A stretch of DNA of 64,000 nt from Alphaproteobacteria bacterium (GTDB taxonomy: Bacteria; Pseudomonadota; Alphaproteobacteria; UBA8366). The stretch covers positions 1-64,000 of the forward strand of contig WHUA01000014.1 of NCBI GenBank assembly GCA_009377445.1, given 5' to 3'. Position numbers and translations under genes: made by a program. Positions 9,027 through 16,946 of this stretch are shown here, piece by piece. Position 1 is the stretch's first letter; each line of letters starts with the position of its first letter. The notes under the pieces are model-generated. The model searched no databases. It saw nothing but the letters and a program-made list of their open reading frames with translations, and had not been told where the DNA came from.

Positions 9027-9245
9027 TCCTGCGTATCCTTCCGATCCGGAAACGGTGGTCCGGCAGGCCGGGTCTGGCCGCCGGTGGGGCCTGAAAAGTC
9101 GAATATTCGCCCCGATATGTCAAATGCCTGCCGCGCCGGGCAATGCCCCGCAAGCGGGAGATTGCGGCCACGCGGTTTATGCTATCATAGGCGCAGACAG
9201 GCCGCATCCGGTCCCCACCGCTCACGCCTTCTCGGGAGGAAGGAC

Positions 9246-10166
9246 ATGCCCCGCACGCTGACCCAGAAAGAGCTCGCCCATTACGACGAGCACGGTTACG
9301 TCGTCATCCGCGACGCCATACCGGCGGACACCCTCGGCGCCTCGATCGCCGAGACCGAGCGCATGGTCGCTGTCGCCTCGACCCTGACCGAAGCGATTCC
9401 CATGCTCGACCTCGACCCGAGCCACACGCCCGAGAAGCCGCGCGTCCGCCGCATCAAGTCGCCGCACGAGCATTCCGAGTACTTCAAGGCGCTCGCCGCC
9501 GATCCGGCGATCCTCGACCTGCTGGACCCGCTGATGCCGTCCGGCATCCGCATCCACAACACCAAGGTCAACATGAAGTCGGCCGGCATCGGCGAATCCA
9601 TCGAGTGGCACCAGGACTGGGCGTTCTATCCGCACACCAACGACTCCGTGCTGGCGGTCGGCATCTATCTCGACGACTGCGACGAAGAAAACGGACCGAT
9701 GATGGTGATCCCCGGCAGCCACAAGGGGCCGACCTACGATCACCACGAGGGGCCGTACTTCTGCGGCGCGATGGACCCCGACAAGAGCGGCGTCGACTTC
9801 TCCAAGGCGGTGCCGCTGATGGGGCCGGCCGGTACGGTGACCATCCATCACGCGCGCCTGATCCACGGCTCGGCCTATAACCAGTCGTCCCGTTCGCGGC
9901 GCTTCCTGCTGTACGCGTATTCCGCGGTCGACGCGTGGCCGCTGCACGATCTCAAGGGCGGGCTCGAAGCGTACGACTCCCGCATCGTGCGCGGCAAGCC
10001 GACGCTGGTGCCGCGGATGAAGGAGACGCCGGTCCGCATCCCGCTGCCGGCCCGGCCGGGCCTGATCAAGGGCTCGATCTACGACAACCAGAGCATTCTC
10101 GGGAACAAGTATTTCGACGCGCTCGAGAAGGCCCCCGAGGAGAAGCGCGAGCCCGCGCTCGCCTGA
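9246..10166 (+). CDS. phytanoyl-CoA dioxygenase (PhyH) family protein
   Basis: This is a 306-residue Fe(II)/2-oxoglutarate-dependent oxygenase of the PhyH family, which hydroxylates acyl-CoAs or varied small molecules. The metal ligands appear as H122-x-D124 in EWHQDWAFY and H207 in HHARLIHGS, with 2-oxoglutarate-binding arginines in RSRRF. A strong ribosome-binding site (GGAGGAAGG) precedes the ATG. The gene is 9 bp upstream of a crotonase-like gene and divergent from a CoA-transferase, so an acyl-CoA substrate is plausible but unproven. Confidence 0.88.
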   Translation: MPRTLTQKELAHYDEHGYVVIRDAIPADTLGASIAETERMVAVASTLTEAIPMLDLDPSHTPEKPRVRRIKSPHEHSEYFKALAADPAILDLLDPLMPSGIRIHNTKVNMKSAGIGESIEWHQDWAFYPHTNDSVLAVGIYLDDCDEENGPMMVIPGSHKGPTYDHHEGPYFCGAMDPDKSGVDFSKAVPLMGPAGTVTIHHARLIHGSAYNQSSRSRRFLLYAYSAVDAWPLHDLKGGLEAYDSRIVRGKPTLVPRMKETPVRIPLPARPGLIKGSIYDNQSILGNKYFDALEKAPEEKREPALA

Positions 10167-10175
10167 GGCAAGCCG

Positions 10176-10904
10176 GTGGCGATCGTCGAGACGCGCCGCA
10201 CGGCGGACGGCGTCACCCGTATCACGCTCAATCGCCCGGAAAAGGCGAACGCGCTCGACGAGCTCATGGTAGCGGCCCTGCTCGACGCGTTCGCCGCCGC
10301 GCAGACCGACGGAACCCGGCTCTTGATTCTCGACGCCGCGGGCAAGCATTTCTGCGCCGGCTTCGATCTCGGCAATTTGGACGACTGCAGCGACGGCGAC
10401 CTGTTGCTCCGCTTCGTCCGCGTCGAAACGGCCTTGCAAGCGCTCTACCATCTGCCCTTCCCGACCCTGGCGCTTGCGAAGGGCCGCGCCATGGGAGCGG
10501 GCGCCGATCTTTTCGCGGCCTGCGGCCGGCGGGTGGCCGCGCCCGGAACGCAGTTCCGAATGCCTGGCCTCGCCTTCGGCATCCTGCTCGGCACGCGGCG
10601 GCTGGCCGCGAGGATCGGCGTCGACGCGGCGCGGCGGATCCAGAACGAAACACGCACCTTCGACGCATCGGAGGCCCTCGCCCTCGGCTTCGCGACGGAC
10701 ATCGCGGAGGAGCCCGACTGGCCGCCTTTCATCGACGCCGCCACGGCGGCAGCCAACACTCTGGCGCCGGAAGCCACGGCGGCATTGTTCCGGGCAACGG
10801 CCCCCGATACCCGCGCGGAAGACATGGCCGACCTCTCCGCCTCCGCCAGCAGCCCCGGACTGAAGCAGCGCATCCAGGCTTATCGGGACGCGATGAAGCG
10901 TTGA
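10176..10904 (+). CDS. enoyl-CoA hydratase/isomerase (crotonase) family protein
   Basis: A 242-residue crotonase-fold protein with a GTG start 9 bp after the PhyH gene. The oxyanion-hole segments are recognisable (KHFCAGFDLG and GRAMGAGADLF). The two glutamates that catalyse hydration in canonical crotonase align with D111 and G131 here, so a plain enoyl-CoA hydratase role is unlikely. Isomerase, hydrolase or decarboxylase chemistry, or loss of activity, is possible. It is probably cotranscribed with the dioxygenase. Confidence 0.8.
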   Translation: MAIVETRRTADGVTRITLNRPEKANALDELMVAALLDAFAAAQTDGTRLLILDAAGKHFCAGFDLGNLDDCSDGDLLLRFVRVETALQALYHLPFPTLALAKGRAMGAGADLFAACGRRVAAPGTQFRMPGLAFGILLGTRRLAARIGVDAARRIQNETRTFDASEALALGFATDIAEEPDWPPFIDAATAAANTLAPEATAALFRATAPDTRAEDMADLSASASSPGLKQRIQAYRDAMKR

Positions 10905-11033
10905 GGGTCCGCAGGAAGCTCCGGCATGGAGGCCACGGGCGAGCATGGCATGACGATAAATATATGAATTTAAATAATATCGTCGCTCCCCGGCTTGTCC
11001 GAGGAGTCCATGTGCGCCGATCCAGCCGCCGCC

Positions 11034-11062
11034 TTGCGGTTCGGCCCATATGAGCCTATATT
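11034..11062 (+). promoter_or_regulatory. promoter of the RES-Xre module with imperfect palindrome
   Basis: TTGCGG (11034-11039) and TATATT (11057-11062) are spaced by 17 bp. The spacer includes the 14-bp near-palindrome GGCCCATATGAGCC at 11043-11056, a reasonable autorepressor operator. The -10 box abuts the ATG at 11063, so a transcript from this promoter would begin inside the annotated first codons. Confidence 0.45.
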
Positions 11063-11521
11063 ATGTCCCAATTGGAACAAAAGCGGAGATCAGCGTTGGT
11101 CGAAGTCGATAAGATCACCTCGATCATCGGCCCAATCCCCGGCCGGATCGCGAGCCACATGGACCTGGACCGGGCGATCCACCGCGGGCTTCCGGCGCGA
11201 ACCGTGGACCGGCTTAGCGAGGCTATCGCCCCGAAGGAGCCGGCGTTCAAATTCATGATCGTCGCAAAATCGACGCTCTCGCGGCGGCTCAAGGCCAAAG
11301 AGCCGCTGACGCCGGAGGAAGGCGAAAAGGTCGCTCGCCTCGCACGGGTCTGGGCCGTGGCCAAAGAGGTCTGGGGCGATGAGGCCGACGCCCGGCGCTT
11401 TCTCGAGACGCCGCACCCACTGCTCGACGGACGCCCGCCGCGCGAAGTCGCCGACTCCGAGATCGGCGCCCGGGAAGTCGAGAACATCCTCGGCCGCCTG
11501 CGTTTCGGCTCGGCGGCGTGA
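11063..11521 (+). CDS. Xre/MbcA/ParS-type antitoxin of a RES-Xre pair
   Basis: This 152-residue protein is the likely antitoxin and autorepressor of a type II RES-Xre system. The N-terminal part looks like an Xre-type helix-turn-helix (SKAIA-like region SEAIAPKEPAF, STLSRRLKAKEPLTPEEG). The C-terminal part is DUF2384-like (RVWAVAKEVWGDEADARRFLETPHPLLDGRPP), which contacts the toxin. Its stop overlaps the toxin GTG (GTGA), coupling the pair. If the promoter at 11034-11062 is used, the true start may be the TTG at 11096, which has GGAG about 8 bases upstream. Confidence 0.85.
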   Translation: MSQLEQKRRSALVEVDKITSIIGPIPGRIASHMDLDRAIHRGLPARTVDRLSEAIAPKEPAFKFMIVAKSTLSRRLKAKEPLTPEEGEKVARLARVWAVAKEVWGDEADARRFLETPHPLLDGRPPREVADSEIGAREVENILGRLRFGSAA

Positions 11522-12006
11522 CCGCGCAAAAACTCGACCGCACGCTCACGGCCTATCGGATCGGCGACCCTGACGGGGAGTTCGCGATATTCGACTCGAC
11601 CGGGTCCAGATTGTTCCCCGGACGCTGGAATCTGCCGGAAACACCGGTGATCTACGCCAGCGAGCATTATTCCACCGCCATGCTCGAGAAGCTCGTCCAT
11701 GCGGCGATAGGCAAGTTGCCGCCCAACCAGCATTTCATCGAGATTACGATTCCGCGAGGCCTGAGCTACGAAGTCGTCACGAAGGACGCACTTCCCGGAT
11801 GGGACGACAGATCCATGAACGCCGCCCGCAGGTTCGGCGCGGCCTGGGCCAGGGAAAGGCGCTCCGCGATCCTGCTGGCGCCGTCGATCGTCGCGCGCAT
11901 GGAGCGAAACGTCGTCATCAATCCGGCTCACCCCGAATTCGGCTCCATAGAGACGAGCCTGCACGAGCCGGTGTGGTGGGATGAACGGTTGTTCAACAGT
12001 GCGTAA
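11518..12006 (+). CDS. RES-domain toxin
   Basis: RES toxins deplete cellular NAD+ by degrading it. The 162-residue protein shows the family signature in order: YRIGD near residue 13, the arginine/glycine segment STGSRLFPGRWNLPETPVIYASEHYSTAMLEKLVH, and the C-terminal HEPVWWDERLF. The invariant Arg, Glu/Tyr and Ser regions appear intact, so the toxin is probably active. It is coupled to the upstream antitoxin by a GTGA overlap and ends 10 bp before the convergent VOC gene. Confidence 0.85.
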   Translation: MTAQKLDRTLTAYRIGDPDGEFAIFDSTGSRLFPGRWNLPETPVIYASEHYSTAMLEKLVHAAIGKLPPNQHFIEITIPRGLSYEVVTKDALPGWDDRSMNAARRFGAAWARERRSAILLAPSIVARMERNVVINPAHPEFGSIETSLHEPVWWDERLFNSA

Positions 12007-12016
12007 CGTGACCCGT

Positions 12017-12403
12017 CTACTTCCGTTCGACGAGCTGGTAGAGCACGCCGTGCCCCTCGCTCGGGTGGACGAACACCATGGAGCCCGCTTCGATCAGGCG
12101 GGCGCCGTTCGCCTTCATCTCCGCCACCGCCGCCTTCAGGTCGCTAACCGCCAGCGCGACGAGGTGCAGGCCTTCGCCTTGCTTCGCCAGCGAGCGGGCG
12201 ATGGCCCCGTCGTCTCCCAACGGCTCCGCGAGCTCGATAAAGCTACCGGCGTCGCCGATCGGGAAGACCGCGCGCCTCATGCCAAGATGGCGCAGTTCCT
12301 CGGGTCCCTTGCTCGCCTTCATGCCGAGCTTGGTTTCGTAGTCGCGCATGCTCTGCTCGAGGTTCTTCACCCGCACCACGATGTGGTCGATCCGCTTGTG
12401 CAT
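12017..12403 (-). CDS. VOC (glyoxalase/dioxygenase superfamily) protein
   Basis: A 128-residue protein of the vicinal-oxygen-chelate fold with two beta-alpha-beta-beta-beta modules. The first begins RIDHIVVRVKNLEQSMRDYETKLG, and the second has HLVALAVSDLKAAVAEMKANG. Metal-ligand positions are compatible with methylmalonyl-CoA epimerase-like or lactoylglutathione lyase-like enzymes (H in DHIV, E in FIELAEP, H in GLHLVAL, E near GHGVLYQL uncertain). The ATG at 12403 has GGGAGGGAAG just upstream. Its surroundings are CoA-ester genes, so an epimerase-type role is attractive. Confidence 0.7.
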   Translation of the reverse strand: MHKRIDHIVVRVKNLEQSMRDYETKLGMKASKGPEELRHLGMRRAVFPIGDAGSFIELAEPLGDDGAIARSLAKQGEGLHLVALAVSDLKAAVAEMKANGARLIEAGSMVFVHPSEGHGVLYQLVERK

Positions 12404-12554
12404 TCTTCCCTCCCTTCGTCTGGCCAGCTCCAAGCATGAACCGAGGACCGACCCGGGGCAAATGCGCGCCCGCTTTCAGGGCCGCCGGTTGCGCCCCATG
12501 GGACCGGATGCCATCATTCGGCGGGGCGCGGAATCCGCAAACGGGGGTTAGATC

Positions 12555-14720
12555 ATGTCGTTGCTCGCGGGCTTCCGCGTGGTGCAGCTTGGCCGGGGCT
12601 CGGCCGCGGCGGTGTGCGGACGGCTTTTCGCCGACGTCGGCGCCGATGTCGCCTGCATCGATCCCGACACCGCGACGCCGCTCGCCGAATATCTGAACCA
12701 CGGGAAGACGATCGTTACCGATCCGGCGGCGGCGCTGGCGGCAGCGGACCTGATCGTCTGCGAAGGCCGCCCGGCGGAGCTTCGCGCCCGTGGGCACGAT
12801 GTCGCCAGTATTCGCCGGATCAACCCTGCGGCGGCCGTGATCGCCATCGCGCCCTACGGACAGGCCGGGCCGCGCGCGGACGATCCCGCCACCGACCTGA
12901 CGCTGTTCTGCGCCAGCGGGATAGCCCGGCTGCTGACCGGCCAGGTCGACGATCCGGCGGAGCCGCCGATCCGGCCGGTCGGCGGACAGTCCGCTTTTAT
13001 CGGCGGGCTCGCGGCCGCCTGCGCCGGCATGCACGCGGCAATGGCAAGCCAGGCCGGCGCAGCCGTGGATGTCTCGATCCAGGAGGCGCTCGCCACGCTG
13101 GCGATGACCGAGCTGGCGCGCGCCGGCCTCACCGGGAAAAGCTGGTCGCGCAAGCGCGTCAAAGACGGCAACGGCGCCACCGTCACCATCCTGCCGGCGC
13201 GGGACGGCTATGCGGCCATCTCGCCGCGCGAGGATCGCCAGTGGGCGTCGTGGCTCGAAGCGATGGGCTCTCCCGATTGGGGACGCGAGCCGCGCTTCAA
13301 GACCAAGCCCGACCGCGTCGAGAATTGGGACGCGCTCCACGCGCTGATGTCCGGATGGAGCCGGAAGCACGACAAGCAACGGATCGCCGACACGGCACAG
13401 GCCGCCCATGTGCCGAGCTTCCCGTTGCGCGAGCCGGCGGAGCAGCTCGACTCGCCCCAGCTCCGCCATCGCAATTACTACCGGCCGCTCAGGATCGGCG
13501 GACGCGCGGTCAAGGCGCCCGGTCCGCCCTTCGGGCTGAACCTCATCGACGCCGGCCGCGGGCCGAAGGGAAACGCCGGCCGGGGTCCGCTGCCGCTGTC
13601 GGGCGTCCGCGTTCTCGACTTCAGCTGGGTCATCGCCGGCCCGACGACCACGCGCTACCTCGCCGCCATGGGCGCAGAAGTCATCAAGGTCGAAGCGCCG
13701 GGCCGCGGCGACCCGGGCCGAACGTCCGAGCTGCACACCGTGCTCGGCCAGGCGAAGCGCGGCATCGTGCTCGACCTCAAGAAGCGGGAGGCGGTCGAGA
13801 TTGCCAAGTCGCTCGCCGCCCGGTCGGACGTGCTGATCGAGAATTTCGCGACCGGCGTGATGGAGCGGCTCGGCCTCGGCGCGGCGGAGCTGCAGGCGCT
13901 CAATCCAAACCTGATCTATCTCTCGGCATCCGGCCTCGGGCGGACGGGACCGGAAGCCGGCGCGGTCGCCTACGGTACGCTGCTGCAATGCTATGCGGGC
14001 TTCGCCGGCCTGAACCGCCACCCCGGCGTGCCGCCGCGCATCGGCCTCGCCTGGCTCGACCCGATGTGCGCGCTCATGCTCGCCTTCGTCACCACCGCGG
14101 CGGTGTGGCGACAGCGGCGCGAAGGCGGCGGCGCCCGCATCGATTTCTCGATGATCGAGGCGATGCTGTGGACGATGGCGGAGCCGCTGCTGGCGGCGCA
14201 GCTCGGCGCGCCGCCGCAACCGCGCGGCAACCGGTCGGACCGTTACGCGCCGCACGGCGTTTACCGCTGCGCGGGCGACGACGCCTGGGTCGGCATCGCC
14301 GCGACAAGCGACGCGGAATGGCGCGCCCTCGCGGCGATCGTTCCGGCCCTGGCCCAGATGGAGGGGATGAGATGGGACGCGCGCATGGCGGCGCGTGATG
14401 CGATCGACGCCGCGCTCACCGGCTGGACAGAAACGCGGGACCCGCAATCCACCGCCGCCGCGCTGTCCGAGGCAGGTATTCCGGCGGCGGCGCTGGCGAC
14501 CTCGAGCGACCTCGTCGCAAGCGGGCATCTGCGCGCGCGCGAATTCTGGGACACGCACGGCGGGGGCGTGCTCCCCGGCCTGCCGTGGCGTGCGAGCTTC
14601 GGCAGGCGGACAGGTCCGGCGCCCGGCCTCGGCGCGGATACGGAAGCCGTCCTGCGGGAGGTGCTCGATCTCCCGCAGGAAAGGATCGCCGCCCTGCGCG
14701 CGTCCGGCGCCCTCGGCTGA
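12555..14720 (+). CDS. fused two-domain CaiB/BaiF CoA-transferase
   Basis: This 721-residue protein contains two tandem family III CoA-transferase domains. Domain 1 (about residues 1-340) is divergent but keeps an aspartate, D114, at the catalytic position (PATDLTLFCASG). Domain 2 (about 345-721) has clear N-terminal motifs (GVRVLDFSWVIAGPTTTRYLAAMGAEVIKVEAPGRGD is the region; ENFATGVMERLGLG follows), but G474 replaces the catalytic Asp in AYGTLLQC. The reciprocal loss suggests an internal pseudo-dimer with one reactive site. Family III enzymes normally form interlocked dimers. Substrates are unknown. It ends 3 bp before the convergent crotonase gene. Confidence 0.85.
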   Translation: MSLLAGFRVVQLGRGSAAAVCGRLFADVGADVACIDPDTATPLAEYLNHGKTIVTDPAAALAAADLIVCEGRPAELRARGHDVASIRRINPAAAVIAIAPYGQAGPRADDPATDLTLFCASGIARLLTGQVDDPAEPPIRPVGGQSAFIGGLAAACAGMHAAMASQAGAAVDVSIQEALATLAMTELARAGLTGKSWSRKRVKDGNGATVTILPARDGYAAISPREDRQWASWLEAMGSPDWGREPRFKTKPDRVENWDALHALMSGWSRKHDKQRIADTAQAAHVPSFPLREPAEQLDSPQLRHRNYYRPLRIGGRAVKAPGPPFGLNLIDAGRGPKGNAGRGPLPLSGVRVLDFSWVIAGPTTTRYLAAMGAEVIKVEAPGRGDPGRTSELHTVLGQAKRGIVLDLKKREAVEIAKSLAARSDVLIENFATGVMERLGLGAAELQALNPNLIYLSASGLGRTGPEAGAVAYGTLLQCYAGFAGLNRHPGVPPRIGLAWLDPMCALMLAFVTTAAVWRQRREGGGARIDFSMIEAMLWTMAEPLLAAQLGAPPQPRGNRSDRYAPHGVYRCAGDDAWVGIAATSDAEWRALAAIVPALAQMEGMRWDARMAARDAIDAALTGWTETRDPQSTAAALSEAGIPAAALATSSDLVASGHLRAREFWDTHGGGVLPGLPWRASFGRRTGPAPGLGADTEAVLREVLDLPQERIAALRASGALG

Positions 14721-14723
14721 GCC

Positions 14724-15641
14724 TCAGAACTCGCCGCTGCGGTACGCGTCGTCGAGCCGCTTGGCGTCCTCCTCGGACGGCTCTTCCCAGGGCTCGCCCC
14801 GGCGGCGCAGCGTTCCGGTGAAGTTCGGCGGGCGCTTCTCGTTGAATGCCTGACGTCCTTCCTCGCCGTCGGCCGTCACCTGGATCAGCAGGTTGTTCAT
14901 CAGGTTCTGCACGTGCCAGGCCTGGTCGGTCGGCAGGTCGCCGAAGCGGATCACGAACTCCTTCATCATGCGGACGGCGACCGGCGGCATCGTGACGATG
15001 TGGCGGGCGATCGTCTCCGCGCGCTCCATGAGCTGCGCATGGGGCACGACTTCGTTGATGAGCCCTATGCGCAGCGCCTCCTGCGCGTCGAACGGTTCGT
15101 CGGTCAGCAGGATCTTCATCGCATCGATATAGCGGAGCTGCTTCACCATCAGGCTGGCGCCCGGGCCGTTGCCGACCCAGCCTTGCGTGAGCAGCGCATA
15201 CTTGAACCGCGCGTGCTCGGCGCTGGCGATGCGGATGTCGGTGGAGGCCAGCAGCATGTAGAGCCCCGCCCCGGCCGCCCATCCGTTGACGGCGGCGATC
15301 ACCGGCTTCCAGACGCGCGGATAGTGGTCGCCCATCCGCCCGTCGACGCCGGTCCTCTGCCCGTGCACCGTTCCGGCGAGCGGCCAGAAGATGCGGTTGG
15401 TGCGGAGATATTCGCGCTCTTCCCGGGTAATGTCGGGACGGGGTGCGAGATTGTGCCCACCGCAAAAGTGGCGGTCGCCCGCGCCGGTCACGATGGCGCA
15501 GCGGACCTCTCGATCCTCCCATAGGTCGATCCACGCCTCCGAGATCTCATCCGACATTTTCTTGTCCATGATGTTCGCCTTCGCCGGATTATTGAGCGTG
15601 ATGTAGGCGACCCCGTCGCGCTTCGCGTAGTCGATGGCCAA
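14724..15641 (-). CDS. enoyl-CoA hydratase/isomerase (crotonase) family protein
   Basis: A crotonase-fold protein of about 305 residues, with oxyanion-hole segments HFCGGHNLA and NGWAAGAGLYM. The two hydratase glutamates align with Tyr and Leu, so another reaction on an acyl-CoA is likely. A TTG start at 15641 is chosen because GGGAGGAA lies 6 bases upstream. A longer frame from the TTG at 15686 would add 15 residues and place that motif inside the gene. The C-terminal extension (FNEKRPPNFTG and after) is longer than in short hydratases. Confidence 0.8.
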   Translation of the reverse strand: MAIDYAKRDGVAYITLNNPAKANIMDKKMSDEISEAWIDLWEDREVRCAIVTGAGDRHFCGGHNLAPRPDITREEREYLRTNRIFWPLAGTVHGQRTGVDGRMGDHYPRVWKPVIAAVNGWAAGAGLYMLLASTDIRIASAEHARFKYALLTQGWVGNGPGASLMVKQLRYIDAMKILLTDEPFDAQEALRIGLINEVVPHAQLMERAETIARHIVTMPPVAVRMMKEFVIRFGDLPTDQAWHVQNLMNNLLIQVTADGEEGRQAFNEKRPPNFTGTLRRRGEPWEEPSEEDAKRLDDAYRSGEF

Positions 15642-15729
15642 ATCGAGTTCCTCCCTCGGAGAGCTGTTGCTGTCCGCTCCATTCAAGCGCCGATTTCAGC
15701 GAATGACAAAGTCTCGGAGAGGCGCGGCC

Positions 15730-16764
15730 TTAGCGGAGCTTCTTGCGCCGGTTCCGCCACAGGTCGCGCGCCGCCTCGTCCGCGGCATCGATGGACCCGG
15801 CCCGGCCGAGTAGCTTGAGCACCACGGCCGCCGTGCCGGTGACGGCGGCGACCGGTGCGCCGGCTTCATGCGCGCCGGTCCACAGGTCGCGCAGCAGCGC
15901 CGGGTCGAGCGGCTCGTCGCGCCAGGGATAGCGCTCGTTGGATACCAGCGCTGGCCAGTCCTCCTCGTCCGGCTCGCCGTTCGCCAGCGTCACCACGCGG
16001 CAGGGCTTCTCGGGGTTGCGCTGGACTTCGCCGCCGCCGCCCTTGAACGCGGCGAGGAAGGGCTGGCCGAGGCTCTGCGCCGCGGCCCGATGCGCGGCGA
16101 GGTAGTTCGGGTGGAACACCCCCTGCATCTGGTGCCGCGCGGCGAGCGGGTTCAGCATGCGGGCGAAAGTATTGGCGGGCGAGCGCAGGCCGAGCACCGG
16201 GCGAAGCGCGAACAGGCCCAGCAGCGGCGCGCAGAATTTTTCGAGCGGCAGATAGGCCAGGCCCTCGCTGTCCAGCCGGCGCGCGGCATCGTCCGCGCCC
16301 GCGCTCGGCTCGATCCCGACGGCAGCGAGCGCCTTAGGCGTCGTCGCCGTCCCCTCGCCGGCGAGGCCGTGCATCAGGATGCGAATGCCGGCGTCCGCGA
16401 GGAGTCGCGCCGCGAGGACGAAATAGGGAAGTTGTTTGTGCCGGTCCGCATAGGACGGCCAGTCGAGCATGACGCCGGCATCGGACGGACGGGGCATGAT
16501 GGCGCGGCTCGCGCGGACGAAGCCGGCGAGCTCGCCGGGCGTCTCCTTGCGGTAGCGCAGCACGATCATCATCGCGCCGATCTGCTCCGGCCCCGCCTCG
16601 CCGCGGAGGATCATGCCCATGGCTTCCTCGGCTTCCTCCTCCGTCAGGGGCCGGGACAGCGTCGGCCCTCGGCCGATGGTCCGGATGAAGCGGGAGAAGT
16701 CGCGCGGCGCGGAGGCGGAGGCGGCCGCGTGCAGCGTTGCCGAAGGTCGGCTGGACGAGGCCAT
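15730..16764 (-). CDS. TrpD2/YbiB-like glycosyl (phosphoribosyl) transferase family protein
   Basis: This 344-residue protein resembles the YbiB/TrpD2 branch of anthranilate phosphoribosyltransferase-like proteins. It has a helical N-terminal domain (LTEEEAEEAMGMILRGEAGPEQIGAMMIVLRYR region), then a nucleoside-phosphorylase-like alpha/beta domain with HGLAGEGTATTPKALAAVGI, and RSPANTFARMLNP. The glycine-rich PRPP loop of true TrpD is altered, consistent with the DNA-binding TrpD2 group reported for E. coli YbiB. A tryptophan role is therefore unlikely. ATG 16764 is preceded by AGGGA. The gene's upstream side abuts a composite hairpin repeat. Confidence 0.75.
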   Translation of the reverse strand: MASSSRPSATLHAAASASAPRDFSRFIRTIGRGPTLSRPLTEEEAEEAMGMILRGEAGPEQIGAMMIVLRYRKETPGELAGFVRASRAIMPRPSDAGVMLDWPSYADRHKQLPYFVLAARLLADAGIRILMHGLAGEGTATTPKALAAVGIEPSAGADDAARRLDSEGLAYLPLEKFCAPLLGLFALRPVLGLRSPANTFARMLNPLAARHQMQGVFHPNYLAAHRAAAQSLGQPFLAAFKGGGGEVQRNPEKPCRVVTLANGEPDEEDWPALVSNERYPWRDEPLDPALLRDLWTGAHEAGAPVAAVTGTAAVVLKLLGRAGSIDAADEAARDLWRNRRKKLR

Positions 16765-16796
16765 GGGTCCCTGAAGCTCCCGAAGTTGCAATGCGG

Positions 16797-16903
16797 CTAG
16801 AGCAACCTGCGTCCTATCGGACGCAGATAAGTTGCTCTAACTTATTAAGCTAGATCAATTTGTCTGCAATCAGGTGATTCCACCTGATTGCAGATTGATC
16901 TAG
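16797..16903. repeat. composite double-hairpin repeat, copy 1
   Basis: A 107-bp element bounded by CTAG at both ends. It holds two adjacent inverted repeats. The first is TAGAGCAAC ... GTTGCTCTA, with inner stem GCGTCC/GGACGC (16798-16839). The second has a perfect 13-bp stem CTGCAATCAGGTG/CACCTGATTGCAG around ATTC (16864-16893), enclosed by TAGATCAAT/ATTGATCTA. A near-identical copy lies in inverted orientation at 28964-29068. It has no coding capacity. The form resembles a REP/BIME element or a MITE. Confidence 0.85.
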
Positions 16904-16946
16904 TGACGCTATACCGGATTGCCCAGGATTCAAGGACCGGGACGTC

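Noticed and set aside
7929..9245. Upstream extension of the PhyH dioxygenase frame
   Set aside because: It is antisense to the CoA-transferase gene. The PhyH domain starts cleanly at 9246 with a strong ribosome-binding site.
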